In this document: one piece after another, positions 1-6,922 of the stretch | Layout: each line of letters begins with the position of its first letter | Numbering within the stretch: the first letter of the stretch is position 1 | Assembly: GCA_016210425.1 (NCBI GenBank) | Contig: JACQUE010000087.1 | Coordinates: forward strand, 1-7,099 | Origin: Chloroflexota bacterium | GTDB lineage: Bacteria; Chloroflexota; Dehalococcoidia; JACQUE01 | Reading direction: 5' to 3' | Length of the DNA stretch: 7,099 nucleotides | Notes under the pieces: generated by a model | Told to the model about the DNA's origin: nothing | The model's input: the letters and a program-made list of their open reading frames with translations, nothing else | Database searches by the model: none | Program-made: the position numbers and the translations under genes

Positions 1-1
1 G

Positions 2-271
2 GCCCTGCTGGACGAGATCGAGCCGGACATCGTCGGCTTCACTGTCCTCGCTCCCTTCCCCGGCTCGGACCACTATGACCCGAAGCTGCACGCGGACGTT
101 GATTGGTCCACAGTGGATGAGTATGCAAATGACCTGACGCGCACCATGTATCTGACCAACGCTGAGCTCAAGGAGGAGCAGCAGCGCCTGGTCAGAAAGC
201 ACCAGGCCCGTCTCGCATTCAGGAACCAGCAACTGGAAGTTGCGGCTGCAAGGCAACGAGGCACCACGTGA
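2..271 (+). CDS. C-terminal end of a probable B12-binding radical SAM protein (5' end outside window)
   Basis: An open frame enters from the left edge and runs 89 codons to TGA at 269-271. The visible part has a core strand followed by the motif APFPGS (visible residues 17-22), then a DW (about residues 34-35) and a charged helical tail rich in Glu, Gln, Arg and Lys. The order 'hydrophobic strand, PFPG, about 15 residues, DW, then a segment before an amphipathic tail' is what the end of the radical SAM barrel looks like in many B12-binding radical SAM proteins. The diagnostic CxxxCxxC cluster and the cobalamin domain would lie upstream and cannot be seen, so the family call rests on this tail alone. 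Such proteins are often found in polysaccharide and lipid modification clusters, which fits the neighbours. The stop codon overlaps a possible GTG start of the next gene (GTGA, 268-271), suggesting cotranscription. Confidence 0.6.
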   Translation, partial: ALLDEIEPDIVGFTVLAPFPGSDHYDPKLHADVDWSTVDEYANDLTRTMYLTNAELKEEQQRLVRKHQARLAFRNQQLEVAAARQRGTT

Positions 272-282
272 AGAGCTTCGCC

Positions 283-288
283 AAGGAG
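283..288 (+). promoter_or_regulatory. Ribosome binding site AAGGAG that favours ATG 295 as the aminotransferase start
   Basis: AAGGAG ends six bases before ATG 295, which is ideal spacing. The longer alternative, GTG 268, has no comparable purine-rich site at the right distance. This decides the start in favour of 295, although the GTGA overlap at 268-271 keeps the longer form possible through translational coupling. Confidence 0.65.
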
Positions 289-294
289 AGCGCG

Positions 295-1401
295 ATGCTT
301 TCGATGTCGGCTCCCGATCTGGGCCGGCGCGAGATCGAGCTAGTCAACGAGGTCCTGGCAGGCACCTGCCTGAGCATCGGGCCGATGCAAGAGCGCTTCG
401 AGGAGGCAATGGCCTCCTACATTGGGAGCAAGCATGCGGTTGCCGTCAGCAGCGGGACCGCGGGGCTGCATCTTTGCGTCATAGGTGCCGGCATCGCTGA
501 AGGCGACGAGGTGATAACCACACCCTTCAGCTTCGTCGCTTCCGCCAATTGCGCCCTCTACCAACGGGCACGCCCCGTCTTCGTCGACATCGAGCCCCAC
601 ACCCTTAACCTCGATCCCCAGCGCGTCGAGGACGCCATCACCGCCCGCACTAAAGCGCTCCTGCCGGTGCACGTCTTCGGCCAGCCCTGCGCGATGGATG
701 ACCTCATGGAGATCGCGCAGCGGCATGGGCTGACCGTCATCGAGGACGCCTGCGAGGCCATCGGGGCCGAGTACAAAGGCAGGAAGCTGGGGACCTTCGG
801 GGCCTCCACCGTCTTTGCCTTCTACCCCAATAAGCAGATGACCACCGGCGAGGGCGGTATCATCACCACCGATGACGCCGACCTGGCCGCGCTGTTCCGG
901 AGCCTGCGCAACCAGGGGCGCGGCGGTGACGGCTCCTGGCTGGATCACGTCCGCCTGGGCTACAACTACCGCCTGGACGAGATGAGTTGCGCCCTTGGCC
1001 TCGCCCAACTAGAGCGCATCGAGGAGCTATTGGCCAAGCGAGACCGGGTGGCGGGATGGTATGCGCAGAGGTTGAGGGCCTTTCCAGAGGTTGAGCCTCC
1101 CCTGGCGAGCTGTGCCGGCCGCGCGAGCTGGTTCGTCTACGTGATCCGGCTGGCAAGTGGCACCGACAGGAAGAAGGTTATGGCTGGCCTGAAGGAGAGA
1201 GGCGTTCCCTCGCGCACGTACTTCCCGGCGATTCATCTCCAGCCCTTTTACAGGGAGCTTTTCGGTTACACGGAGGGGATGTTCCCGATAGCCGAGGACG
1301 CGGCGCGGCGCACGCTGGCGCTGCCGTTCCACGGTAATCTGGAAGAGGAGGATGTGGACTATGTCTGCAACAGCCTGGGCCAGGCGCTGACGCACCTATA
1401 G
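295..1401 (+). CDS. DegT/DnrJ/EryC1/StrS family PLP-dependent sugar aminotransferase
   Basis: This is a 368-residue protein, the usual family length. It is predicted to transfer an amino group, normally from glutamate, to a keto group on a nucleotide-activated sugar in the cytoplasm. Numbered from ATG 295, the phosphate-binding region SSGTAGLH is near residues 52-59. The aspartate that pairs with the PLP pyridine nitrogen is D151, in the segment VIEDACEAIG. The Schiff-base lysine is K180 in FYPNKQMTTGEGG (codon 832-834). The substrate-loop region with GYNYRLDE lies near residues 222-229. All landmarks are in family order and the frame is intact. An in-frame GTG at 268 would add nine residues but lacks a good Shine-Dalgarno; ATG 295 has AAGGAG six bases upstream. 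It sits 28 bases before a 4,6-dehydratase gene, the natural supplier of a 4-keto-6-deoxy substrate, so a 4-aminotransferase of the PglE/PseC/perosamine-synthase kind is likely. The exact sugar cannot be read from sequence. Confidence 0.93.
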   Translation: MLSMSAPDLGRREIELVNEVLAGTCLSIGPMQERFEEAMASYIGSKHAVAVSSGTAGLHLCVIGAGIAEGDEVITTPFSFVASANCALYQRARPVFVDIEPHTLNLDPQRVEDAITARTKALLPVHVFGQPCAMDDLMEIAQRHGLTVIEDACEAIGAEYKGRKLGTFGASTVFAFYPNKQMTTGEGGIITTDDADLAALFRSLRNQGRGGDGSWLDHVRLGYNYRLDEMSCALGLAQLERIEELLAKRDRVAGWYAQRLRAFPEVEPPLASCAGRASWFVYVIRLASGTDRKKVMAGLKERGVPSRTYFPAIHLQPFYRELFGYTEGMFPIAEDAARRTLALPFHGNLEEEDVDYVCNSLGQALTHL

Positions 1402-1410
1402 GCATCAAAC

Positions 1411-1421
1411 GGAGGGGGAGG
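1411..1421 (+). promoter_or_regulatory. Strong ribosome binding site supporting a TTG start
   Basis: The purine run GGAGGGGGAGG ends eight bases before TTG 1430. The frame has no ATG near this point, and residues directly after the TTG already match the start of the membrane domain, so this site supports a real TTG initiation codon. Confidence 0.65.
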
Positions 1422-1429
1422 TATAGGTT

Positions 1430-3337
1430 TTGCAGGCCGTAATCGGCAGATCTGCTTTTTCCTATCCAGCCAGGTTCTTTCTCGATGGACTTATCATTTT
1501 AGCCTCCCTGGTGATAGGGCTCCTGCTCCGCTTCGATAGCCAGGTGCCGGTCGAGTACTATCGCTCCTTCGGCTACTTTGCCCCGGTGGCTGTCGCCGTC
1601 TACTGCGCATCCAACTACGGCTTCGGCGTCTACAGGCAGATGTGGCGCTACGCCAGTGCCTCGGGCGTCATCCTCATATTCGCTTCCGTCACACTCACCA
1701 CGGGCGTCCTCCTGCTTGTGGACTTCGACTGGCCCACAACCCGCCCCTTGCCGCTAACGGTCATCATGATGGGCGGCATGATCACCCTCGTTGTATCCAC
1801 GGCAGCCCGCTACCGCTGGCGCCTGGTAACGGGCTTCCTGTGGCGCTGGCGGGTTGTGACGCTGGGACCGCGGACTAAGGTTCTCGTCGTGGGCGCAGGT
1901 GAAGCCGGACAGCTCCTCTGCTGGCAGCTAACCCATCAGTCGGACCGTTACGAAGTCGTCGGTTTCATTGACGATGACCCTGCAAAGAAGGGCAGAAGGG
2001 TACATGGCGCGCGCGTACTGGGGAGCCGCCTCGAGATTGAGCGCATCGCGGAGGAGAAGGGCGTGGAGGTGATTATGATCGCCATCCACACCCTTAAGGG
2101 GGCAGACCAGCGGGAGATCATCGAGCTCTGCCAGAACACCGAAGCGCAGGTGAAGATCCTGCCCAACCTGTTCGACGTGATGGACGGCTGGAAGGAGCTG
2201 CCCATGCGCGATGTGCAGGTGGACGACCTGCTGGGCCGCCAGCCGAATCAGGTGGACTTCGCAATCTGCCAGCAGGTCCTCTCCGGCAAGACTGTTATGG
2301 TAACAGGTGCAGGAGGCTCCATCGGCTCGGAGCTTTGCCGGCAGATCGTGAAGTTCAAGCCACGAGCCCTAGTGGCCCTGGACAACAACGAGACGGCCCT
2401 ACACGAGCTAGGCATCGAACTGCAGCTAAAGGGCGAGCCAGGGACCTGCCACTGCGTCCTCGCAGACATCATGCGCGAAGAGAAGATGACGCACATCTTC
2501 GAGGAGTACCGCCCCCAGGTCATTTTCCACTGCGCCGCCTATAAGCACGTGCCAATCCTGGAGACCTTCGTCGACGAGGCGGTGCTCGTCAACGTGCAGG
2601 GCACAAAGCTGCTCCAGGAGTTGGCGCAGATCTACCGCGCCGAGCGCTTCGTCTTCGTATCGACCGACAAGGCAGTTGCACCTGTGAGCTTCATGGGTAT
2701 GACCAAGCGCATCGGCGAGATGATGATGATCAGCGCCCCTACCGCCAAAGGGACGTGCTTCACCGCCGTGCGCTTCGGCAACGTCCTTAACAGTCGCGGC
2801 AGCGTGATACCGACTTTCCTCAAACAGATCCAGCTCGGCGGGCCTGTGACCGTCACCCACCCCGACATGACCCGCTTCTTCATGGGCATCCCCGAGGCCG
2901 TCAGCCTGGTTATCCAAGCCGCTGCCTTCACCAAGGGCAGCGACATCTTCATGCTCAACATGGGCGACGAAATAAAGATCGTCGACCTGGCCCGGAAGCT
3001 GATCCGAATGCAGGGAATGAGGGTGACCAAGGACATTGAGATCGTGTATAGTGGTGTACGACCCGGCGAGAGGCTCTTCGAGGAGCTGACTCTGCCGCCC
3101 TGGGAGGAGAAGCAGGCTACCGGCCATCCCAGCATCTTCCAGGTTCGCACCCTCTACCCCATCCAGAGGGAGCCCCTGATGGCGCAGGTGGAGAGGCTGG
3201 TGGCGCTCGCTAGGCAGGGAGACCTGGACGAGGTGACCGGGCTGGCGCAAGAGATGGTCAAGATGCCTAATCTAACCCTGCAAGCGGACGGTAAGGCCGT
3301 TGCGGGAGTAGCTAAGTCGAACTTTCCAACGGAGTGA
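1430..3337 (+). CDS. Membrane-anchored NDP-sugar 4,6-dehydratase (WbpM/CapD/PglF-type polysaccharide biosynthesis protein)
   Basis: This 635-residue protein matches the usual length and three-part plan of the large WbpM/CapD/PglF group. Residues about 16-33, 48-65, 79-98 and 107-124 are four hydrophobic segments forming a membrane anchor. Residues about 149-250 are a CoA-binding-like Rossmann domain with the motif GAGEAG at 155-160. Residues from about 284 onward are an extended short-chain dehydrogenase domain with the NAD(P)-binding motif TGAGGSIG at 292-299, the STDK segment at 411-414, and the catalytic pair M422 and K426. Methionine takes the place of the usual tyrosine, as in the Ser-Met-Lys variant of WbpM-like enzymes. 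HPDMTR (477-482) and RPGER (544-548) are further family motifs. Known members convert UDP-GlcNAc to the UDP-4-keto-6-deoxy sugar at the cytoplasmic face of the inner membrane. The start is TTG with a strong ribosome binding site. The aminotransferase immediately upstream would use the product. The substrate (UDP-GlcNAc) is inferred from the family. Confidence 0.93.
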   Translation: MQAVIGRSAFSYPARFFLDGLIILASLVIGLLLRFDSQVPVEYYRSFGYFAPVAVAVYCASNYGFGVYRQMWRYASASGVILIFASVTLTTGVLLLVDFDWPTTRPLPLTVIMMGGMITLVVSTAARYRWRLVTGFLWRWRVVTLGPRTKVLVVGAGEAGQLLCWQLTHQSDRYEVVGFIDDDPAKKGRRVHGARVLGSRLEIERIAEEKGVEVIMIAIHTLKGADQREIIELCQNTEAQVKILPNLFDVMDGWKELPMRDVQVDDLLGRQPNQVDFAICQQVLSGKTVMVTGAGGSIGSELCRQIVKFKPRALVALDNNETALHELGIELQLKGEPGTCHCVLADIMREEKMTHIFEEYRPQVIFHCAAYKHVPILETFVDEAVLVNVQGTKLLQELAQIYRAERFVFVSTDKAVAPVSFMGMTKRIGEMMMISAPTAKGTCFTAVRFGNVLNSRGSVIPTFLKQIQLGGPVTVTHPDMTRFFMGIPEAVSLVIQAAAFTKGSDIFMLNMGDEIKIVDLARKLIRMQGMRVTKDIEIVYSGVRPGERLFEELTLPPWEEKQATGHPSIFQVRTLYPIQREPLMAQVERLVALARQGDLDEVTGLAQEMVKMPNLTLQADGKAVAGVAKSNFPTE

Positions 3338-3346
3338 TATGCCTCT

Positions 3347-4792
3347 ATGTTATCGCGATGGCAAGAATGGGGGAAAAGCCTCTCCATCCTGTTTCCAAGG
3401 CTCGGACTCATCTCGTTAGTACCCGCAGCCGCTGCCATCATCCTGCTAGCCGGCTGCAACCTCTTCCCCAAATCGCAAGGCGAGCCGACCTTCACACCAC
3501 CGCCCACGCCGACGCCGGCGCCCGGCACTCTCATCACTGTCAAGAAAGGCTCCATCTCCGACACTCTAAAGGTTAGAGGCAAAGTAGTCGCGGCCAACGA
3601 GGCCGTTCTTTCCTTCAAGAACGGCGGCTACGTCAAGGCTATCTACGTTGCCCCCGGCGAGCGGGTCCAGAAGGACGCCCTGGTGGCAGAGCTGGACACC
3701 AGCGACCGGGAGTTCGATGTCGGCCAGGCACAGTACGAGTTACAGTCGGCGCAGCTTGAGGTGGATAGGTCGAGAGCGGCCGAGATCAGCCAGGCCCAGA
3801 TCCGCGTCGACAACTCCAAGAAAAAGACGGAGCGCCTGGACATCCAGATTCAGGCCACCAACCTGCAGCTGGATGTCCAGAGCGGGGAGATCGAGGCGGC
3901 CCGTGCCGCTGCGGACCTGCAGAAACAGATCGTGGACAGCGCCTGGCAGGCGTACCAGACCATCGCCTATCAGAATAGCGAGGCATCAGCCAAAGCCCTT
4001 GCCAACTACCAGTCGACCCAGATCGCAGCCAAGGATGCCGATCTGCGGCTTACGAAGGCCCTGGCGGGACTGGAGACGCTGAAGCTGACCAAGCAGGACC
4101 TGGACGTCCAGAAGGCCCTCAACGCCCAGGATACAGCCATCCTGGAGCAGGCCCTGGTGATAGCTCGGCGGGATGCACAGCTAGACGCATCGATGGGACA
4201 GGCGAAGATCGCCAACCTAAAGGCGAAGCTGGCTCGAGAACAGCGTCGGCTGGCTGAGATGAAGCTCACGTCGCCGCTTACCGGCGTGGTTGTATCCGCC
4301 GATGCGCGCGTGGGCGACAGGGTCGAGCCCTTCCAGATCATCGGCGCCGTCGCGGACCCCTCGGTGCTCCGGGTTGAGGCGGACGTGCTCCAGGCTGACA
4401 TAGACAAGGTATCGATCCAGCAGCCGGCCTCGGTGACGCTGGACGCCTATCCGAGCGATCGCTACCCAGCGGTTGTGAAGGAGATAGCCTCCCAAGCTAG
4501 CCTCTGGCAGGGCAAGAACGTGTATGAGATCAGACTTGACTTCAAGGACTCTTCCAAGGTGCCCGCAACGATCAGGATGGGCGCCGACATCTCTCTCGTC
4601 ACCAAGCGCAAGGATAACGTCCTGCTGGTGCCAAAGGTGGCCGTACGGTCGGACGGCAGTACACAATACGTCGAGGTGGTGGAGGACGGAGCCGTTCGCC
4701 GCCAAAACGTCGAGACTGGCGTCTCCAGCGAGTCCGATACCGAGATTACCAGCGGCATCAAAGAGGGACAGGTCATTCGTATCCCAGGCTGA
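3347..4792 (+). CDS. HlyD/MacA-type membrane-fusion (adaptor) lipoprotein
   Basis: The protein has 481 residues. A basic and hydrophobic N-terminus ends in the lipobox LLAGC with Cys37 as the predicted lipidated residue, so it should be anchored on the outer face of the cytoplasmic membrane. A Thr/Pro stalk follows (about 48-60). Residues about 74-118 form the first half of a lipoyl-like domain (VAPGERVQKDALVAELD). Residues about 122-305 are a proline-free, Ala/Gln/Lys/Glu/Leu-rich helical hairpin. Residues about 306-330 form the second lipoyl half (LTSPLTGVVVSADARVGDRV). Beta-barrel and membrane-proximal domains follow to the end. In known systems such proteins link an ABC or RND transporter to an exit duct. 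No transporter gene lies in the window. The gap from the dehydratase is nine bases. GGAG at 3331-3334, inside the preceding gene's end, is 12 bases from ATG 3347, a rather long spacing, so translational coupling is plausible. The next gene is a DUF4012 protein, pointing to a role in surface glycan export or assembly. Family certain, role inferred. Confidence 0.88.
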   Translation: MLSRWQEWGKSLSILFPRLGLISLVPAAAAIILLAGCNLFPKSQGEPTFTPPPTPTPAPGTLITVKKGSISDTLKVRGKVVAANEAVLSFKNGGYVKAIYVAPGERVQKDALVAELDTSDREFDVGQAQYELQSAQLEVDRSRAAEISQAQIRVDNSKKKTERLDIQIQATNLQLDVQSGEIEAARAAADLQKQIVDSAWQAYQTIAYQNSEASAKALANYQSTQIAAKDADLRLTKALAGLETLKLTKQDLDVQKALNAQDTAILEQALVIARRDAQLDASMGQAKIANLKAKLAREQRRLAEMKLTSPLTGVVVSADARVGDRVEPFQIIGAVADPSVLRVEADVLQADIDKVSIQQPASVTLDAYPSDRYPAVVKEIASQASLWQGKNVYEIRLDFKDSSKVPATIRMGADISLVTKRKDNVLLVPKVAVRSDGSTQYVEVVEDGAVRRQNVETGVSSESDTEITSGIKEGQVIRIPG

Positions 4793-4810
4793 CCCCTGAT
4801 GCGGAAGCCC

Positions 4811-4820
4811 GGAGACAAGG
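4811..4820 (+). promoter_or_regulatory. Ribosome binding site for the GTG start at 4822
   Basis: GGAG at 4811-4814 ends seven bases before GTG 4822, with a second weak AAGG at 4817-4820. This supports GTG as the start: it gives a short Arg/Lys-rich cytoplasmic tail and then a transmembrane helix, as expected for this protein family. Confidence 0.55.
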
Positions 4821-4821
4821 C

Positions 4822-6849
4822 GTGACAGAGACAGGGCCGCGCAGAGGTCGCAAAGGTAGGCTCATCGGGCTAGGTGCCCTGCTTCTCCTGGTGATCCTTG
4901 CGGTACTTGCCTACTCCCGCTTCCTCCACGCCAGAAACCACCTTATCCTTGCCCGCGCCCATATGGAGAATGCCCAGAGGCTGCTTGAGAATAAGGATGC
5001 TCCTCTTCTCCAGCCGGGGTACCTCGTAGCTATTGGCGAGGAGTTCAAAAAGGCGCGTCAAGAGCTTTCAGCGGCAGCCGGCAAGGCATGGCCTGTATCC
5101 TGGGCGGGCGGATGGCTGGGTTGGGTCCCGTCCATCGGCGGCGACTTGAGAGCTATACCGCACCTGCTGGCGGCCGCTTCCGGCATCTCGGAGATAGGGG
5201 CGCTCTCGACAGAAGGCCTATATCCCCTGGCTGAGCTCTCGGCCACCAACTCCATCCAGATCCTCACCCAGGAAGGCTCCCCCGCGGAGGTCATAGCTGC
5301 TCTCCAGAAGGGACAGCCGGCCTTCCAGCGAGCCGCCCGGCAGCTAGACCAAGTCGTGCGGGAGCGGCGAGCTCTGCGCGAGGCCGATCTCTCGCCTGCC
5401 CTGGCCCGGCAGGTCGCGCGCATCGACAGCATCCTCCCGCTATTGCAGTCGGCCGTTCGCGCCGGGGCCCTTGCCCCCGAACTGGCCATATCGCTGCTCG
5501 GCCTTGATGGGCCCAAGAGTTACCTGATCGTCGCCCAGAACAGCGATGAGCTACGGGCTACGGGAGGGTTCATAGGCGGGGTCTGGCTACTGAAGCTCAA
5601 CGGCGGGCGCATTGAGAGCCTGGACTTCCAAGATAGCACCCTGGTCGATGACCCAACACGACAGTATGGGCCGCCTCCACCTGGCCTCTTCAAGTACCTC
5701 AACGCCGGCGTATGGCTCTTTCGCGACGCCAACTGGGACCCCGATTTTCCGACGTCAGCGAAGCAGATTGAGAGGTTTTACGAGTACGGGCAGCACATCA
5801 AAGTGGATGGCGTCATCGCGGTGGATCAGGCCGGCCTGCAGATGCTGCTCGCGGCGGTTGGGCCCGTCTTCCTCAGTCAGTTCAGCGAGTGGGTCAGCGG
5901 GGACAACGTGGTCTCCAAAGTGAAGGACTACTACTCGGCGAGCAACCAGGGGCAGGCGGCCGTTAACCCTATCCTCCTGGACACCTCCCTCATTCCAGGG
6001 CGCAAGCGCTTCATGAAGGAGCTCCTGGAAGCCTTGGTGACAAAGCTGCAGTCCGGGGCAGATAACGCCCGAATGGCCCAACTGTTGCGCGGCGCCAAGA
6101 GCGCCTTCGCCGAGAAGCACCTCTTCTTCTACAGCCATGACGAAAGGATCGCGGGGCTGCTCAGACAGAACGGATGGGATGGCTCGCTTGCTCCCACCAC
6201 AAGCGACTATCTGGCGGTTATCGACAGTAACGTTGGCTTCGATAAAATCAGCTCCCAGATCGCGGAGACGGTGGAATATCAGGTTGCCGTCCCCGACAAG
6301 GGGCGGGCGAAAGCCCGCGTCACGGTTACCTACCGCAACACAACCCGCTCGACAGTGCTCGAATGCGTCCAGCAGTCGAGGCACGCGCCGGCTTACCCCC
6401 AATATCAGGAGGGCTGCTACTGGGACTACATGCGGGTTTACGCGCCGAAGGATTCAAGGCTGACGGATGCCACCTACTTCCCGCTGCCGCCCGGGAGCCT
6501 CATGGCCCGCATCGCCCACAGCGACGATCCGAACCGCCCGACGGTTGAACTGGGGCATGGCAAACAAGTCTTCGGAAACTTCTTTTCGCTGGCCCCCGGT
6601 GAAACGAAGCAGGTCACCTTTGAATACGAGCTCCCCTCTTCAGTGACTAGCGGTGACAAAACTTACGATCTTCTCATACAAAAGCAGGCCGGCACTATTG
6701 CCATTCCTATAAAAGTGGTGGTATCCTTACCCAAAGGGGCGAAGCTGGCCTCAGTTAGCCCCTCCCCCTCCTCCGTTTCCGGTTCTCAGGTTACCTTTCA
6801 GACGGAGCTCAGGGTTGACCGAGAGTTCACCGTCCGTTTCTCTCGGTAG
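4822..6849 (+). CDS. DUF4012 domain-containing membrane-anchored extracellular protein
   Basis: This 675-residue protein starts with a basic tail (about 1-13, rich in Arg/Lys) and one hydrophobic helix (about 14-31), so it is probably a single-pass protein with its body outside the cell. Residues about 35-225 are mostly helical and Ala/Leu/Glu-rich. The DUF4012 signature begins at about 233: YLIVAQNSDELRATGGFIG (234-252), then RDANWDPDFPTSAKQ (301-315) and VDGVIAVD (328-335), with GPV near 347-349. The C-terminal part (about 480-675) alternates short beta-like stretches and includes Cys515 and Cys532, close enough to form a disulfide outside the cell, and ends in a beta-sandwich-like segment. 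No enzyme activity is established for DUF4012, to my knowledge. Members are common near exopolysaccharide genes in Chloroflexota and Actinobacteria. The start is GTG with GGAG seven bases upstream. The gene follows the adaptor lipoprotein by 29 bases, so both probably belong to the same surface apparatus. Confidence 0.88.
   Translation: MTETGPRRGRKGRLIGLGALLLLVILAVLAYSRFLHARNHLILARAHMENAQRLLENKDAPLLQPGYLVAIGEEFKKARQELSAAAGKAWPVSWAGGWLGWVPSIGGDLRAIPHLLAAASGISEIGALSTEGLYPLAELSATNSIQILTQEGSPAEVIAALQKGQPAFQRAARQLDQVVRERRALREADLSPALARQVARIDSILPLLQSAVRAGALAPELAISLLGLDGPKSYLIVAQNSDELRATGGFIGGVWLLKLNGGRIESLDFQDSTLVDDPTRQYGPPPPGLFKYLNAGVWLFRDANWDPDFPTSAKQIERFYEYGQHIKVDGVIAVDQAGLQMLLAAVGPVFLSQFSEWVSGDNVVSKVKDYYSASNQGQAAVNPILLDTSLIPGRKRFMKELLEALVTKLQSGADNARMAQLLRGAKSAFAEKHLFFYSHDERIAGLLRQNGWDGSLAPTTSDYLAVIDSNVGFDKISSQIAETVEYQVAVPDKGRAKARVTVTYRNTTRSTVLECVQQSRHAPAYPQYQEGCYWDYMRVYAPKDSRLTDATYFPLPPGSLMARIAHSDDPNRPTVELGHGKQVFGNFFSLAPGETKQVTFEYELPSSVTSGDKTYDLLIQKQAGTIAIPIKVVVSLPKGAKLASVSPSPSSVSGSQVTFQTELRVDREFTVRFSR
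6818..6847 (+). other. Stem-loop at the end of the DUF4012 gene, possible weak terminator
   Basis: ACCGAGAG (6818-6825) pairs perfectly with CTCTCGGT (6840-6847) around a 14-base loop; the right arm touches the stop codon TAG 6847-6849. A second copy of CTCTCGG at 6853-6859 could pair with the same left arm. There is no U-tract after either arm, so it is not a classic intrinsic terminator. It may slow 3' decay or be incidental. Confidence 0.25.
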
Positions 6850-6862
6850 CGCCTCTCGGCTC

Positions 6863-6872
6863 TAACGCGTTA
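6863..6872. promoter_or_regulatory. Perfect 10-bp palindrome TAACGCGTTA, possible operator
   Basis: TAACGCGTTA is its own reverse complement and has no loop, so it would act as a DNA site for a dimeric protein rather than as an RNA hairpin. It lies 51 bases upstream of the candidate -35 box at 6923. A regulator cannot be named from the window. Confidence 0.25.
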
Positions 6873-6922
6873 AACGTGACCATAAGTCGGGAGAAAGGTA
6901 ACAAACTGGGTAGCTTAGGTAC

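Noticed and set aside
268..294. GTG 268 as the aminotransferase start
   Set aside because: It creates an attractive GTGA overlap with the upstream stop, but ATG 295 has AAGGAG at ideal spacing and the conserved family region begins after it. It is kept only as an alternative.
340..1008. A 222-codon minus-strand frame opposite the aminotransferase
   Set aside because: The plus-strand aminotransferase is unambiguous. The reverse frame has no family resemblance and no good ribosome binding site that I could see.
2426..3250. A 274-codon open frame on the minus strand opposite the dehydratase gene
   Set aside because: It is a shadow of a high-GC gene. Its product is rich in His, Asp and Leu with no recognisable domain, while the plus strand has a full set of dehydratase motifs.
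5755..6402. A 215-codon minus-strand frame opposite the DUF4012 gene
   Set aside because: It lies wholly within a gene with clear domain signatures, and its composition is that of a reverse-frame shadow.
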